Of a DNA stretch of 64,000 nucleotides, positions 11,311 through 23,686 are shown piece by piece. The stretch lies in contig BTPP01000002.1 of assembly GCA_037102815.1 (NCBI GenBank), positions 3,658,001 to 3,722,000 of the forward strand, in the 5' to 3' direction. Both the position numbers and the translations under genes were made by a program. Source of the stretch: Neurospora intermedia. Taxonomy: Eukaryota; Ascomycota; Sordariomycetes; Sordariales; Sordariaceae. Below the pieces are notes generated by a model. It was given only the letters and a program-made list of their open reading frames with translations, was not told the origin of the DNA and ran no database searches. Numbering within the stretch: the stretch's first letter is position 1; each line of letters opens with the position of its first letter.

Positions 11311-13382
11311 GACGCTGAATTCGACACGGGGTCACAGGGGCTCAAAGCCAACCAGTTCTTGGGTTATCTTTCTTCTACTGGTTTCTGATCATCCAACATA
11401 TAACCAATGGATGGATATTTTTTTTTACCTACAGGCAGTGCAGGTAGCCTGTGTTTCGCAGAGGAAAAATTGCAGAGACCAAAGAGCTCCACGATGGGAC
11501 GCGGGGGAGGAGTAACCTCAGGTATGCCGGAGGTAGGTACTGGCTGCTGAATGGTCCGATCCGAGCTTTCCTAACCGGCCGTTTGTTTGGAAAACTTTTG
11601 CCAAAACCCGGGTGTTGTAAAGTTGAGGTTGTTAGATACTGATCAATTGCTGGGTCGCGAGTCTGTGTAGCCAAGCAATTCGTCAGTTTTCATCCATACC
11701 GAGGTCCCGTGCTGGATAGTAGCTATCTTTTCTTGTTGACTTTTTTGTGCGTGACCCGGGGATGGATGGGTTGGATGTTTTAATAGTTCGAGAACCCACA
11801 TGAGCCGCTGCGATGGATTATCAGGTATTTAACTCATACCCCTGTATCGAAAACTTCTACACAGTACCTGTACATGTCACAATGTCAAATTGATATGAAG
11901 CCGCCTTTGAAACCAAACAAGATGACCAAGTGGCGGACGCATATTCTCTGTGCCTCTCTGCGCAGCCCATGAGAGTCTATCTGAGTGTTGTGTGTATAAT
12001 GCATTGAAACCAGGACCTTTTCTCGTTGAGCTCTACATATGAGAGCTGCCCTGCCACTGTCGAGTTATACCAAAGGTCCACCCTTTGTTACCGTATAAAG
12101 TACAGCTCTGTTGATTACCTTCAAATTACCAAACGGGCTAGACTTCCGTGACTTCTAATTGCCGAGCCGCAACCATGGACAATCGAGGCCGGCTTATGTG
12201 AGTTAATGTAGGACGCTCATTTGCAGCAAATGATACCTGGATGGTAGCAATTAATCATGATTCTCTAGTCTAGCAGAAAATTTCCTCGCGCTCCCTTGTC
12301 TGTTCTTGAAGCATGTGATGTGCTTAGATCCTTATCCTGTTCCAGCCCGTGTTTTCGGTGCAGTATCTAGGTCTGAACAACCCTTCTTCGTATTTAGTTG
12401 TGCTGGCCTTTGATGCTGCCCGGTGTTCGTTTGTCTCCCGTTGCCGTCGTGACTAACTATAATCCATGCGTTTGTAGACTCGGGTCGGCGGCACAGGCCT
12501 CGACCAGAGCATTGGGACATCTACCCCAAGCGTTTATACCGTTCGCTAGCAACAAACTCTGTAATTTGCAGTCCTCGTTGCTATCAACACAGAGCTACGC
12601 GCTACGTAAACCTTTCATCTTGGGTCACGTAGAAATTGGCAGGGGTTTGTCTGAATGGATACAAATGTCACTATACGCCATGGCAGTCGTTTCCTTGTCA
12701 TTTGCATTAAAGAAAAGACTCAGAACCAGTCTCTATTGGCATTCAACGCACTCGGAGGAGTCTGGAAGATGTCGGTGCCCAAAAGAAAAATATGTTGTGT
12801 GCTGACGTAGATGAGAAGAGCAACCACTACTATCTGAGCCGCTTATAGCCTGTACTCCGCTATACTTGTGTGCAAGTGTTACTTTCCGTCGCTTCTTTTA
12901 TCCATATAATTATTCCTATAGGAGAGTCAGGCCAGCAGCGCCCTTCGGATTGGTCAAAGTAATGCACATACAGTCTGATACTGTTTAATCGTTAGCTCGA
13001 AACCTGGGCACAACTTCCTTAAGCGCGTTCATGCTGTGAAGATGCTTTTTCCAAAATTAAATAGACTGTGTTGGATCTTATTGCGGGATGCCTTTCCTCC
13101 AGTGCGTGTAAGCTTTGGGACGATTCGGAAGAGATCCCGACCTTGTTGGTGTACCAGAGTACCTCTGGGTACCAAGCTAACAAACGGGCAGACAAGCACC
13201 TGTAATCTCGCTTCCTGTGTTACTCATTCCAGCCAAACCAGAAAATCATCAATCGTGACTATAATTCAGTGTTCATTAAGGTTTAATATTATATCACACT
13301 CGGCCGAAGCTTGGTGTGAAAGTAAAGTCACTGCTGGGTGTGAAGTAAACTTTGAAGGCGACACACTTTTTGCGCGCGCCCT
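11311..13382. other. Intergenic stretch, nothing recognised
   Basis: About 2 kb between the zinc-finger gene start (its promoter side) and the annexin 3' end. I see no recognisable gene or repeat. The open frames here (up to 135 codons) are not protein-like. Confidence 0.4.
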
Positions 13383-14946
13383 TCAAATAGGTTCTCCACA
13401 AATCGCCATCAGAAGCCTCTGATAATCACCGCTGGTCTCCCCCTGCACTCTCTTAACCAACTTCTTCTTGTAACGCTGCTCGTACGCGTTCCTGACATTT
13501 CGCATGTTGTTGCGATCCCAGTGAGCCCGTACCAGACGGCTGGTGAGAAGACGGTCTTTTGTCCCCATTCCTGCCATGGCATCCTCGAGGAGCCGGGCCT
13601 GCAGCATGTACTTGTCAGTGCCGTGGCGTAGCTGGATGAGAAGGGCGTCCTTCATGTGTCCCGAAAACTCCTGCTGGGGTTGTTAGCTGTTGTTCCCTAA
13701 ATGGCTTTTGGTTGTTGCAGCAGCGGTTCGCTAGAGTCAACTCACCTTTTGGATGACAGTATCGAGATCCCTGGCGTACTTTTGCCTGTATTCGTAGGAA
13801 ATGGCACGGATCTGGTTGTCATTCCTCAAGCTCAGAATGCTGCATACGCGCATCTCGTCTGTGCCAATCTTGCCCTCAGTCGCGTTGTAGAGATCATCGA
13901 CATCGCGGTCAATGTCCGCCTTCACCACTGGAGCCGAATCTTCTGCACGTGTGGCACCGAGCACAATCATAAAGTGCCGTGCCGTCTTCATGCTCAGTTC
14001 GCCGCGCACCATTTCCTCCAGTGGCCGATGGATAACTCGACTAAATTCGGCTTTAATGGCCTTCAGGTCGGCGTTGGACCGGCGGAGGAGGATATCGTTT
14101 AGGATGTCTTCGTTGGTGCCTGCCCCATCCATGGCATTGAACAGCATGTGCACGTCATTGAGAAGAGGACCCCGGGCAAGCATGACGAGCCCTTCCTCAA
14201 ACCAGCTGCTCGTCTCGCTCTTGATGTCAGCGATAAGATCGCGGCGGTGGCGCCGTTGAAACGCATCGCGGAGCATATTGATCTGGAAAGGGTCCTTGTC
14301 GGCCAGAACCCGGATCAGTTCCTTTTCATCCGTACCCCATCCCTTCATGGCTTTTCTTAGCCTATCCGCGTCCGGGTCGGGGTTCCATGGGATGGTCATC
14401 GCAGGGCCATATCCGGGAGAAGGTGGTGTCGGCGGATACTGCACGGCGTAGGGCTGGGGCGGGTACGCTGTGGGTGTGGGCGGTACGGCCCCATAGGATT
14501 GCTGAGGGGGCGGACCGGGAGGCTGTCCGTAACCGTGAGGCGGTGGTGCGCCGTAACCGGCCGGTGGAGGCCCGGGCGAGTAATACGAGGGGCTCGGGGA
14601 AGGAGGAACACCATACGTCCCGGGTGGTGGGGAATGAGCCGGAGCACCATAGGGCTGTGGAGGGGGTGCGCCGTACTGCCCCGGCGGCGGCCCGGGCGGT
14701 GGTTGTCCATATCCTTGTTGTGGTTGCTGGTAGGTGTTGTAGTGAGCCTGAGGCGGAGGTCCACCATACGGAGGTTGCTGATGATGATGATGCTGCTGAG
14801 GAGGAGGCTGTTGATAATATCCGCCTCCTTGTGGTGGTGGCTCTGCATGATCTAGGGTTAGTCGTGAAGACAAAAAAATGTAAGTGCTGTTTTCTTTTCC
14901 ACTTACGGCCATAAGGCGACGCTGGAGGGTAGCCTGGGTAGGACAT
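13383..14946 (-). CDS. Annexin (fungal type, Pro/Gly/Tyr-rich head)
   Basis: Three exons: 14946..14907, 14851..13746 and 13670..13383, giving 477 aa. ATG at 14946 starts MSYPGYPPASPYG. The first ~165 residues are a Pro/Gly/Tyr/Gln-rich head of the kind seen in fungal annexins. Four annexin repeats follow, each with a recognisable core: KGWGTDEKELIRVL, DGAGTNEDILNDIL, GKIGTDEMRVCSIL and AGMGTKDRLLTSRL. Annexins bind acidic phospholipids in a Ca2+-dependent way and act at membranes in trafficking or repair. The GxGT loops of repeats 1, 2 and 4 fit type II Ca2+ sites, while repeat 3 has KIGT instead. The tiny first exon and the second intron are supported by frame and by continuity of the repeats. 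Confidence 0.95.
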
Positions 14947-16877
14947 TGTGGGTGCGGCTCCCAACACAATGATGGTCGATATTCCTGTTGGTTAAGCGAT
15001 GCCTTGGCTCGGCTAGGGGTGATGGTTACAAAAGGCGGGGCGGGGTTGGTGTTCAACCGATAGATGGAGAAAGGGAAGAAAGCGAACTCAAGAAGAGTGT
15101 TTTTTGATGACACGCGTCTCTGGGAGCAAAGCAGAAATAAATAGTTCCGAGTTGAAAAGAATTCAAAGTAATCAATCGGGTTTGACACATAGGTACTTAA
15201 AAAGCGGGTGGAAGTCCGACGGAAGAAATCTACCTACGGGGGCTTGCCGTGCAATCGTCATCCTACCCTACATTGCGGCTTTATCCAAGCCATCGGGGCA
15301 AGATTTATGTCTGCGCCGCGCCGTCCAACTTGGCTGCCTATACAGACACTACTACTTGGCGAGCTGTGATCTACTTACTGTACCTACTCACGAAGCATGG
15401 TGCAGGCGCACACTGAATGGGAGTGACTGCGCAAGACGTGACCTTCCGAGAGTACACTAGTACGTCAGATGTGGCTGAGCAAAGCGGAAGCCTTGACAGA
15501 ATGGATCGACCGTCTTTAGCCAAGAGCTTCCTCACCAGGGGCAATTACTTCGCCATCTTGACCTTGAAAGGAAGCATGACCTTGTGATGGCCATCTTGAT
15601 AAGTACCCTAAGGTAGTCCCGCAAAAGCTGTGAACGCAAAGAGAACCTTCAGCAACACCTCAGATTAGGCAGTTGCCGTTGAGGCCTCCAATGTCCCAAT
15701 AGTTGCTCATTGCAAAGATGGGATGAACCACAAAACTTGCGGGTAATGGATTGCCAAGTTCGCTTTGCCCATCGGTAGGTGAGGCATCAACGTTGGTGAC
15801 GGGCGCGCATTAAACCACTCTATGCATGCCTAACAGGCAAATGTTGGGAAGAGCCGCATCCAGGTTATTCGAAGCTCGGAGCCCGTTATTACCGATGGAA
15901 GGTGGTGTTTCGATTTCAAGGGAGTAGGTACACTGTCGAAGAAGCCTGGTTCTTCAAGTTGTAACCTTGCATGGACCTGTGTACCTATGTACCTACCTAG
16001 CTTGGAAGGAAACGATACCTAGGTAGGTAGTCAAAAAGCAAACCGACATGATTGTACCTGCGTTAGGTGTGATGGATGATTGAGTGGGATTGTTAGGTGG
16101 AAGGCGTCGTAAAAGGTAAGCCGGCGGCGGTGATTCCTCAAACACCTGTTGGAAGTTGGAGATGGTACTGTACACTACGTCTACAGGGTGATGCAGTGTG
16201 GCTTAGCACTTCCCAAATCATGGCTTACGCAGTGGCAGGCAGCGCGTGCCTGTAAAGTGGAAACTGCAGGGTGCTGCGTGAGTGGATCCGATCAACTTGA
16301 ACCTTAACGAACTGAAAGGACCCGCCTTACAGCTCAGCGGGAGCGCCCGCCTGTTCGCTTCTCAGACCTTGTCCACTCGTGGTGAGATCGACTAAACCTT
16401 GAATGAACTTGGGGTTCAAACTAACGAAAGGAAGCTCGGCGGCGCCAACTGCTGCAACTCATGAAGCTAGAGGTATGAATTGCTTCAACCACCCAATCTA
16501 CATCTTGGTGGACTCGACCAACATGATGTCGGGTTCCAGCCTCGAGAACCACAAGCACGGGATGGGGATGCCACTATTGTTTTACAGTCCTCCACGCCAA
16601 GAGATCCAGCCATTCGATTTTGATCCTTGAGCGGGCGCTATACTAGGGTATATCGCCAACTGCGTCTCTCAAAAAGGCGGCCGTGATCGCTGGCCGGGTT
16701 GGAGTGTTCTTGTTCTTGTTTCACTCAGGTCAATTTCAACGTCTGCTGTCCTTCCCCTCCTCCCTTGTTTACCCTCTCCTTCCACGGCCTTGAAGCTATT
16801 CCGCATCGTCGGAACCCGGTGCTCCCACCCACGCCGTCGTCAGCCCTGTACTTTTGATCTCTCTAGATGTGATCAAA
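14947..16877. other. Intergenic stretch, divergent promoters
   Basis: About 1.9 kb between the annexin start (minus) and the secreted protein start (plus). It is rich in short TACCTAGG/CCTACCTA-like motifs around 15.98-16.03 kb. I see no gene. Confidence 0.4.
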
Positions 16878-17588
16878 ATGCGCGTCCATTGGGTCCATCT
16901 TCCCACGCTCGTGCTGGTTGCCCTCCTTGCGGCCTGTCAAGCTCTGCCTCTCATCGAGCACGACAGCTCTCCTAAGGCTTTGCTGCCGAGAGCAACATAC
17001 TCGGTAGTCCCGATCAACGGAGAGTCGGGTCCGGAACATGGCCCTGGGGGTCCGGTGGTGACCAAGACTGTGGTGCAAACCGCTCACCAACCGCTCACTC
17101 AGTCGTCCACTCGCTCACCCGCAAACTCCCTCACGAGAACGGTTTCGGTGGTGCCTATTCAACCTGAACCCACTCTGACTTTGACCACCACCGTCGTCCA
17201 CGTCGTACCAACTATATCGGCCACGACGGCGGCCACGGCATCCTCGATATCCTCATTCTCCTCCTTGTCTTTTGCGGTCACGATGTCCTATCGGACCATT
17301 TCGGCAACCCCTTCATCAACATCCAAGACATCGAACTCTACCGCCGCGTCGACCTCCCCCTCTCCGTCAACGTCTGATACCTCAAAGTTCGTGTCTAGCT
17401 TAAGCACAAGACCTTCGCCGAGTACCACATCGACAGAGTCCCCCATCTCGATCACGGTCACGGTACCCACCACCACTGCCTCTATTCCATTTCCAACAAC
17501 CTTCATTAGTAATATTTCCAGCGTCTCATACGGCGACGGCATAGGGCACACGACATATCCACCCTGGAATGGCACGACGACTACCTAA
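16878..17588 (+). CDS. Secreted Ser/Thr-rich protein, function unknown
   Basis: Single open frame of 236 aa from ATG at 16878. The first ~24 residues (basic MRVHW, then a hydrophobic LVLVALLAACQALP core) form a clear signal peptide. The rest is extremely rich in Ser, Thr, Pro and Val, with a few N-glycosylation sequons (NST, NIS, NGT), so the product is probably heavily O-glycosylated and extracellular or wall-associated. It ends in NGTTTT without a hydrophobic tail, so a GPI anchor is unlikely. No enzyme domain is seen. Such mucin-like proteins evolve fast and are hard to assign. The in-frame codons upstream of 16878 have only a TTG start and were not used. Confidence 0.75.
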   Translation: MRVHWVHLPTLVLVALLAACQALPLIEHDSSPKALLPRATYSVVPINGESGPEHGPGGPVVTKTVVQTAHQPLTQSSTRSPANSLTRTVSVVPIQPEPTLTLTTTVVHVVPTISATTAATASSISSFSSLSFAVTMSYRTISATPSSTSKTSNSTAASTSPSPSTSDTSKFVSSLSTRPSPSTTSTESPISITVTVPTTTASIPFPTTFISNISSVSYGDGIGHTTYPPWNGTTTT

Positions 17589-20123
17589 TGCACATGCCAT
17601 ACTCTTTTTCAGCCCGAATCTCGCCCTGACCTGGGTGATCTTGATCGGTCTAGCTCATGTTCTAGTTTTTGTTCTCGGTCGTCTGCAGGACTCCAATTAG
17701 ATCGAATGACCATGGGATGCCCAGTTACTTAGGGCCCGATGAGCCATCAAACTCTCTATTTTACCCCCATGGACGGAAAGGGAGCGAAGCGTACTACAAC
17801 ACTCCAACGCCAACCAAGAGCTGGACAGCGTTGCTGGAGGAGGTGAAGGAGAAGCCATTCATATTTGGTGCTAGTATACCTTAATATCTAATCTTGCAAA
17901 ACGATACGATGTTGACATCTCCTCCGACTTGCCTGACCAACTGATTTCCTCCCTCTAGTGAATGACTTCCATCCGAGAGCCATCGCTTTCCAAGGCTTAA
18001 CACGAAACCGAAGATCTCGATCACAGGTGGCATGTTTCACCTGTGTGCCCTCTCTCGGGAGTGTTCGCTCGTTCAAGCCTTGCCAATCGTTCCACGCATC
18101 CGGCTGGGATTGGAAAGGAACGGTTCCTTGGCGGAGACAGCCAGTCACGTTTGAGGCAACGCCAGGATAAGATGCCCTCTTCCAGGAGTCACCATAGGCG
18201 CACCATGTCGGTACACAGAACTCCAGTACGATACACCTGCAAATACCGATGGTCTTTTCGAGAAATGGAAGGGAGTGAGCTGCGCGAAGTCCATTTCGGT
18301 CATCTAGAGAATCATGGTGACATTGTCATGCTCACGCAGCCTCTATCGGGATCACTGACTGGGCATCTTCGAGCTTACATTATTTCCGAGCCGTCAACGA
18401 CGCGTACTAGGGCGTGCCGAGATATCGAAACCCTCTTGGTGTTCCCAAACCCAAAGAGTGCCATGATTACCCAGCATAGAAGAGCAAAGGCTCGGGGGGC
18501 CATAGAAGGGCCATAGGAGATTGAGGCCAATCGCCAGCCCACAACCGTCTAATGCCGCGCTTAGAAAATTCGCGACCGAGCAGGACTTCGGGGGTCGTCG
18601 GGACACAGCCACGGGCCTAGAATTTGATCGCTGGCGGTTCTGGCTCTATTACCGCTTAGAATCATGCAGAAGTTTCAACCACTTCAGCTCTTCCGACGGA
18701 CGGCAACCCCGGTCAAAAGCTTCAACGTCCATGTCTCCGGATCATGAGGGGAAATATCACACCAGCGGCCTGGTGACAGTTTGCAGGAGCCTACTAATCC
18801 CAGGCGGGACATGACTGGTCAACATGCACCCTACACCTACTTTTGAGGTGAGCTGGACACACAACTTTGTGCTCAGGCAACCGCTGGCCAACTCGAGTAC
18901 TTGCGTGTAGCTGGCTGCATTCGTTTATCGTGTTCGGTCCATTTCCCCCCACATTACCGTTCACTTGCCACTCGAACGCCGCCTAGAGTCAGTCACTGAG
19001 GATCCACGCATGCCACAAGTGCATTGGGTGCTAGGTTTCGATAGGGAAACACTGATGCTTCTCTGTCTCTGTGCTATACGCACTTTGTGCCTGCCGGTGC
19101 GAAACCTCAGCGTTAGTACCCTCATATCTTGAATGTCAAAGCCAGCCTTTACTCTGTGGCAACGAGGCAGCAGAGGGCAACTCTGTGTCGGTACCGGTGC
19201 TGCTAGTCTCTTATGCGGATCTTGCTGTCTTCTTGGGTGTGCCACAGCGTCCCTTTGTTTGCAGACAAGGCATTAACCCAAGAACGGCACGAGCAACGGG
19301 ACTGTGATGGACAATTTGATGTCTCAACTTGTTTACACAGCAGCACAGACACATAGCAATTCTACCTCCCCGCGAGATGCTGCGCGACTCCGTGTACTAG
19401 TCTATTGGCCACAGATTTGCGCCGAGAACGGGGCAGGTCGATTCGGCGTGGAACCGGCAGTCGAGCAACTCATCAGGATGACTAGGTTCAGCGTTCAGCA
19501 GTGAAGCACTTGTTCCAAAGGGGGTCCATCACAGGACACTCCGTCCGATTGCGGTGGTCTCAAGTATGTCTTTGGGAATAGGGACCAGCAGCTATGCTGG
19601 TCGGCCACAACCTCTGGCTCCAATAGATTATGATGGTTGTGTAGCCCCCTGTTTGGCAACTTTATCCGATCAAAACCCGGCAGATTGCCGTGTAACACGG
19701 CGGCCGCATCCCGGATTCTTTCTGAGTCCTGCAAAGACAGGGGGGGCTGATGATAGCTCTTGCCGATACACTGCTTGCTCTCCTTCGGCCTATCTAACCT
19801 TACGATGTCCAATCAGTCTTGGGAAATTCTGGAACACCAAATATGCTGCTCCTGTTGGTTGCCTGGGGATGTTGGCACCGAGGTAAGGGCGCAAATGCCA
19901 GTCGCTGGCGATAGATGTAGGACCCGAACATATAAGAAAGGGGTCTCTACCACCTCAGATCCCCTTCATCACCACCATCGGCATCATCACCACTTTTCCC
20001 AAGCATCGCAGACATCAAAGCAATCTGAGCTTGAGAGCTCTAGTATCACGCTCACATTACCTTGAATCTCGTTTGCAACTGCCTATCACTCACACAGTCA
20101 TACCTTACTCATACTCTCCCACG
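17589..20123. other. Intergenic stretch upstream of the EFE-like gene
   Basis: About 2.5 kb. Open frames up to 157 codons show no protein-like composition or family motif. The last 200 nt probably form the 5' UTR and promoter of the downstream gene. Confidence 0.4.
19809..19816 (+). promoter_or_regulatory. CCAAT box (CCAATCAG)
   Basis: A full CCAATCAG, the preferred binding site of the fungal CCAAT-binding (HAP) complex, lies about 310 bp before the start of the EFE-like gene. It is a short motif, so chance occurrence is possible. Confidence 0.3.
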
Positions 20124-21616
20124 ATGAGTTGCCTCGCTACCCGCTCCGTTTTGCCTCTTGGCCGCCGTCTCATCACTAGCCGCGCTCGGTTTAGTACCGC
20201 CGCGCTTGGCTCACTCGACATTGGATCCGGCAATGGCATGTCCATGCCGCCTGGTTTCAATATCGACGTCGCTCGCCAGCCCAACAAGCAGCCCAGGATC
20301 CAATCACCGAGCAAGATCGGTACCGTCGCCGACAAAATCCATGCTCGCGATGATTTGGGCAAGACCATGCCACCCAGTTTCAAGGCCCAAGTCGCCCACC
20401 TCGACACCTTTAAACTCCCAGAGAAAATCACGGGCTCTGCTAGCGACCGCGCACTTGGCAAGGCCATCATTGACACTTGGCGCTACGAGGGAATCATCCA
20501 AATTGCGCAGAGCGATCTGCAGAAGAAGCTATGGAACGACGCCAAGGCCGCCAGCAAGCGCTTCTTCCGGAAGCCCGCGGCCGAGAAGGCGGCTTGTGTT
20601 GACTCGCAGAGTTATGCCGGCTATATTGCATCCGGCGAGGAGGTGACGGACGGCATCGCTGACTACTCGGAGATTTTCACCATCACCAAGGATCTCGACC
20701 TGGAGGAGCCGCGCGTCCGGGCAAAGTGGCCCTGCCACGGCCCTTGCCCCTGGCCTGATGTGGAAATGAAGGAGCCCATGATGCGATACGTCGACAACCT
20801 AGGGCTCGAAGGCGAGAAGATCCTCCAGTTGGCCGAGTTTGGTCTGGGTGTTGCCCCCGGTACACTCACACAGTACACGCGTGATGGTTGGCATCATACA
20901 AGGGTCCTTCGGTAAGTTGTCAAACATGATAACTTCTACTCCTGTCATGCCGCCCCAACCTTCCACTTCGGGAGAGGAGCGGGCCGTTTGCTTATCGTTT
21001 CACACGAGACATTCATACGCTAACGCTTTGTTTTCACGTCAGTTTCCCACCCCGCAACGCTACCAATGGAAAGGGCAAGGAAGGCCGAGGCATCGGCTCG
21101 CACACGGATTACGGCCTTCTCGTCATCGCCGCTCAGGATGACGTTGGTGGTCTCTTCATCCGCCGCCCTCGGGACGACGAGAAGTTTGCAAACTGGCAGA
21201 AATCCGCCGCCGGCCATAAGGAGGACGCAGACGGGTGGTTCTACATCCCGCCCGTTGAAGGGGTGCACACAGTCATCCTTGGCGATATGATGCAGTACCT
21301 GACGAACAACTACCTGACCGCGACGCCGCACAAGGTGGGACTCAACACTCGCGAGCGTTTCGTTATGGCTTACTTCCATGAGCCTTCTTTCCAAGCTGTC
21401 ATCAAGCCTATCAACGAGGGTTGCGGTGGCATGCGGACCGCCTCTGAGCAGGCCGAGGAGGGCGTCCATTACGGTACCCACTTCACCAACATGTTCATGC
21501 GCAACTATCCAGATCGCATCACCACCAAGAGGCTGTTGGCGGAGAACCGCTATGCGAAGCTGTCAGAGCCGGAACTGAGGACCATGGATGTCATGCCCGC
21601 GCCTGAGCTCGATTGA
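20124..21616 (+). CDS. Ethylene-forming-enzyme-like Fe(II)/2-oxoglutarate dioxygenase with N-terminal extension
   Basis: Two exons, 20124-20911 and 21043-21616, give 453 aa. From about residue 93 the protein follows the bacterial/Penicillium EFE closely, as I recall that family: SYAGYIASGEEVTDG, KWPCHGPCPWP, TRDGWHHTRVLRFPP, IGSHTDYGLLVIAAQDDVGG, TATPHKVGLNTRERF, AYFHEP, HFTNMFMRNYPDRITT. The Fe ligands are H283, D285 and H359, and R366 is the 2-oxoglutarate arginine. Positions matching EFE's arginine-substrate residues are kept: E173 (EFE E84), R260 (R171), Y286 (Y192) and R416 (R316); EFE C317 is Asn417. EFE turns 2-oxoglutarate into ethylene while also oxidising arginine. The extra ~90 N-terminal residues begin with a basic, Ser/Arg-rich, acid-free stretch (LGRRLITSRARFST) typical of mitochondrial presequences. 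Ethylene output is inferred, not shown; plain arginine hydroxylation is possible. Confidence 0.92.
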
Positions 21617-23668
21617 AGATTGTCACATGTTTCTTTTCAGTTTCATAAGCCCCTTATCTTCTTCCGTTGTGTATACAAAAGCATTACCCGGGCGCTATGT
21701 GTTGAGATGAGGAGTTTTACGAAGAAAAGGCGGCTACAGCACTTAGCTTGATTTCTTTAATGTTCGACGATACCACTCTCCTAACGTCTAGTTACTTTTG
21801 TTATATCTGCTTTCCTTGCTTCTTGATTATACGTAAACAATACCTTACACAGACGGACAGACCAGACGGGAGAAGAAAGGACGAAAGCATCTTTTTATGT
21901 TACACAAGCAAGCGTCCGAAACCACTACAGTAGACCTTTCACATACTACTTCTTCAAGATGTTTTGAGTTGCCTAGCGATAGGACAACGACAAGAGGGCA
22001 AGGAAACAAGAAAATTTACTGCAGGAGAGCTATTTCCAAGGTGTTTATCTACCTTTTACTTATGCACTAGTTCCAGTCCAATCGCAAACAATACCACCTG
22101 GTAGTTACATCATGGTTTCCACCCGGTGAAAATGATTTCAGGCATCAAATGAGAGAGAAGTCTCTGTGCCAGCTGATTAAAATAGGAAAGGACATGAGCT
22201 ACCTACAGTATTCAGGTCAACCTCCGCTCGATACCACCGTAAGTTCTATGTGACTGTCAACTTCTTGCCTAACCCGCTTCCAGACACAAGTACCTCGTAA
22301 TCGGTGACCACCTACTGATTGATAAGACTGAACCCCTAGCAGAATCTTCGGCTCATGATCCGACACTTACACATACACACATAGGTAGATTGTGCTCATT
22401 GAGATTTCATCGAGCGAGCTGAAGCAAAGACAAAGAACCGGAACATTTATTCAGGCTTCCAGTCAATTGTCCTCTCAACCCCAATACAGGTACAGGCACA
22501 AAGGCCCCTTTGACTTACGTGCCAACGGCCAGTGGGCCAGCCAGTCAAAGCTGGAGTCGGATGCTCACATGAGGAGTACTCGATAACGCCAAACCATAAT
22601 TTGTATTCCCTCTTGTAATGAACGTGTACCAAACTTGATTCTACCTAGTGTCCAGCCCTGGTTCTTGCTCGTCCCAGGACCCAGAGGGAATGAACGACAC
22701 AGAGGGACACAGCCGAGGACATACACTGCTAGTAGGATGCAAATAATGTCGAATAGTGTAACTTTACACGGGAGAGAAGAAATTGGCAACTCGACAATCA
22801 CAAACTTGACTCGGCGAAATGTCCGGAGCCCCGCTCTCTTCCGGTTATTATGAGTTTCTTGGGGAGAAAAAAATCTGCTCGTGCTTGTCCTTGTGTTTCC
22901 CGTTGTGTTCATGTCCGTTAGTTTCACATGCTACTGCAGAATCATGATACCGGGCGGAGGAGCGGACTAGAGGCTCCGGAAGAGTAGGGCGACACAATAG
23001 GAGAAGGGCAAAGCTGCCTCTACTTACCTTGATTGACCGGCAAATGGAGAGTGAACCCTCGTTGGTGTGACAATGTCGACGACGTCTGCCAGCGTTACAT
23101 GTTCCACAACATCATTTCAAGTTTTCAGTTGTCTCTCACACTGGTTTGCAGACTTACAGACTTGAACTGCAGTGGGTGGCTCGCACCTTCCTTTCCGAGA
23201 AATACTCGACTTGGACACAGGAAGTCGCCTTCACCTGCCTCTCACCTTGCCGCCGCCCTGGCCGCCGCCTACCGCCTTCCTCCCGCCCCCCACCCGCCTC
23301 TTCTTTTCCCCTTTTCTTTCCTCGTAAGTTGAAAGATGTTAGAAAGTTGGACTAGGTTGCCTTGTCTAGGTAACAGTCACCGCCGCTCCCACCGGCAGCC
23401 CTGCCCTCCACCAGGCTACACAGCGGTGCCAGCGGGAACTCGGCACCTCGCCGGTCCTGTTCCAGAGCTTGACATCCATTCTGCGACTTGATCTGATAAC
23501 TAAGACACGAAAGTAGGTTCGAATGGTGATGCTGGCGATGAGAAAGAGAGGTGAGGGGCAAGTAGCTTGTGAGACACTCAGCGGTCAACTTCCACAGCTG
23601 GCTGCGAACAGAAAGCAACACCAAATTTCTTTTCTCTTTTTGGTAAGAGCTGGTAGTTACGTAGGTGG

Positions 23669-23686
23669 CTGTAGATCAGAGTCAAG
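23669..23686 (+). repeat. 18-bp repeat, copy 1
   Basis: CTGTAGATCAGAGTCAAG occurs here and again at 24621-24638 in the same orientation. Similarity does not extend beyond the core. Confidence 0.6.
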
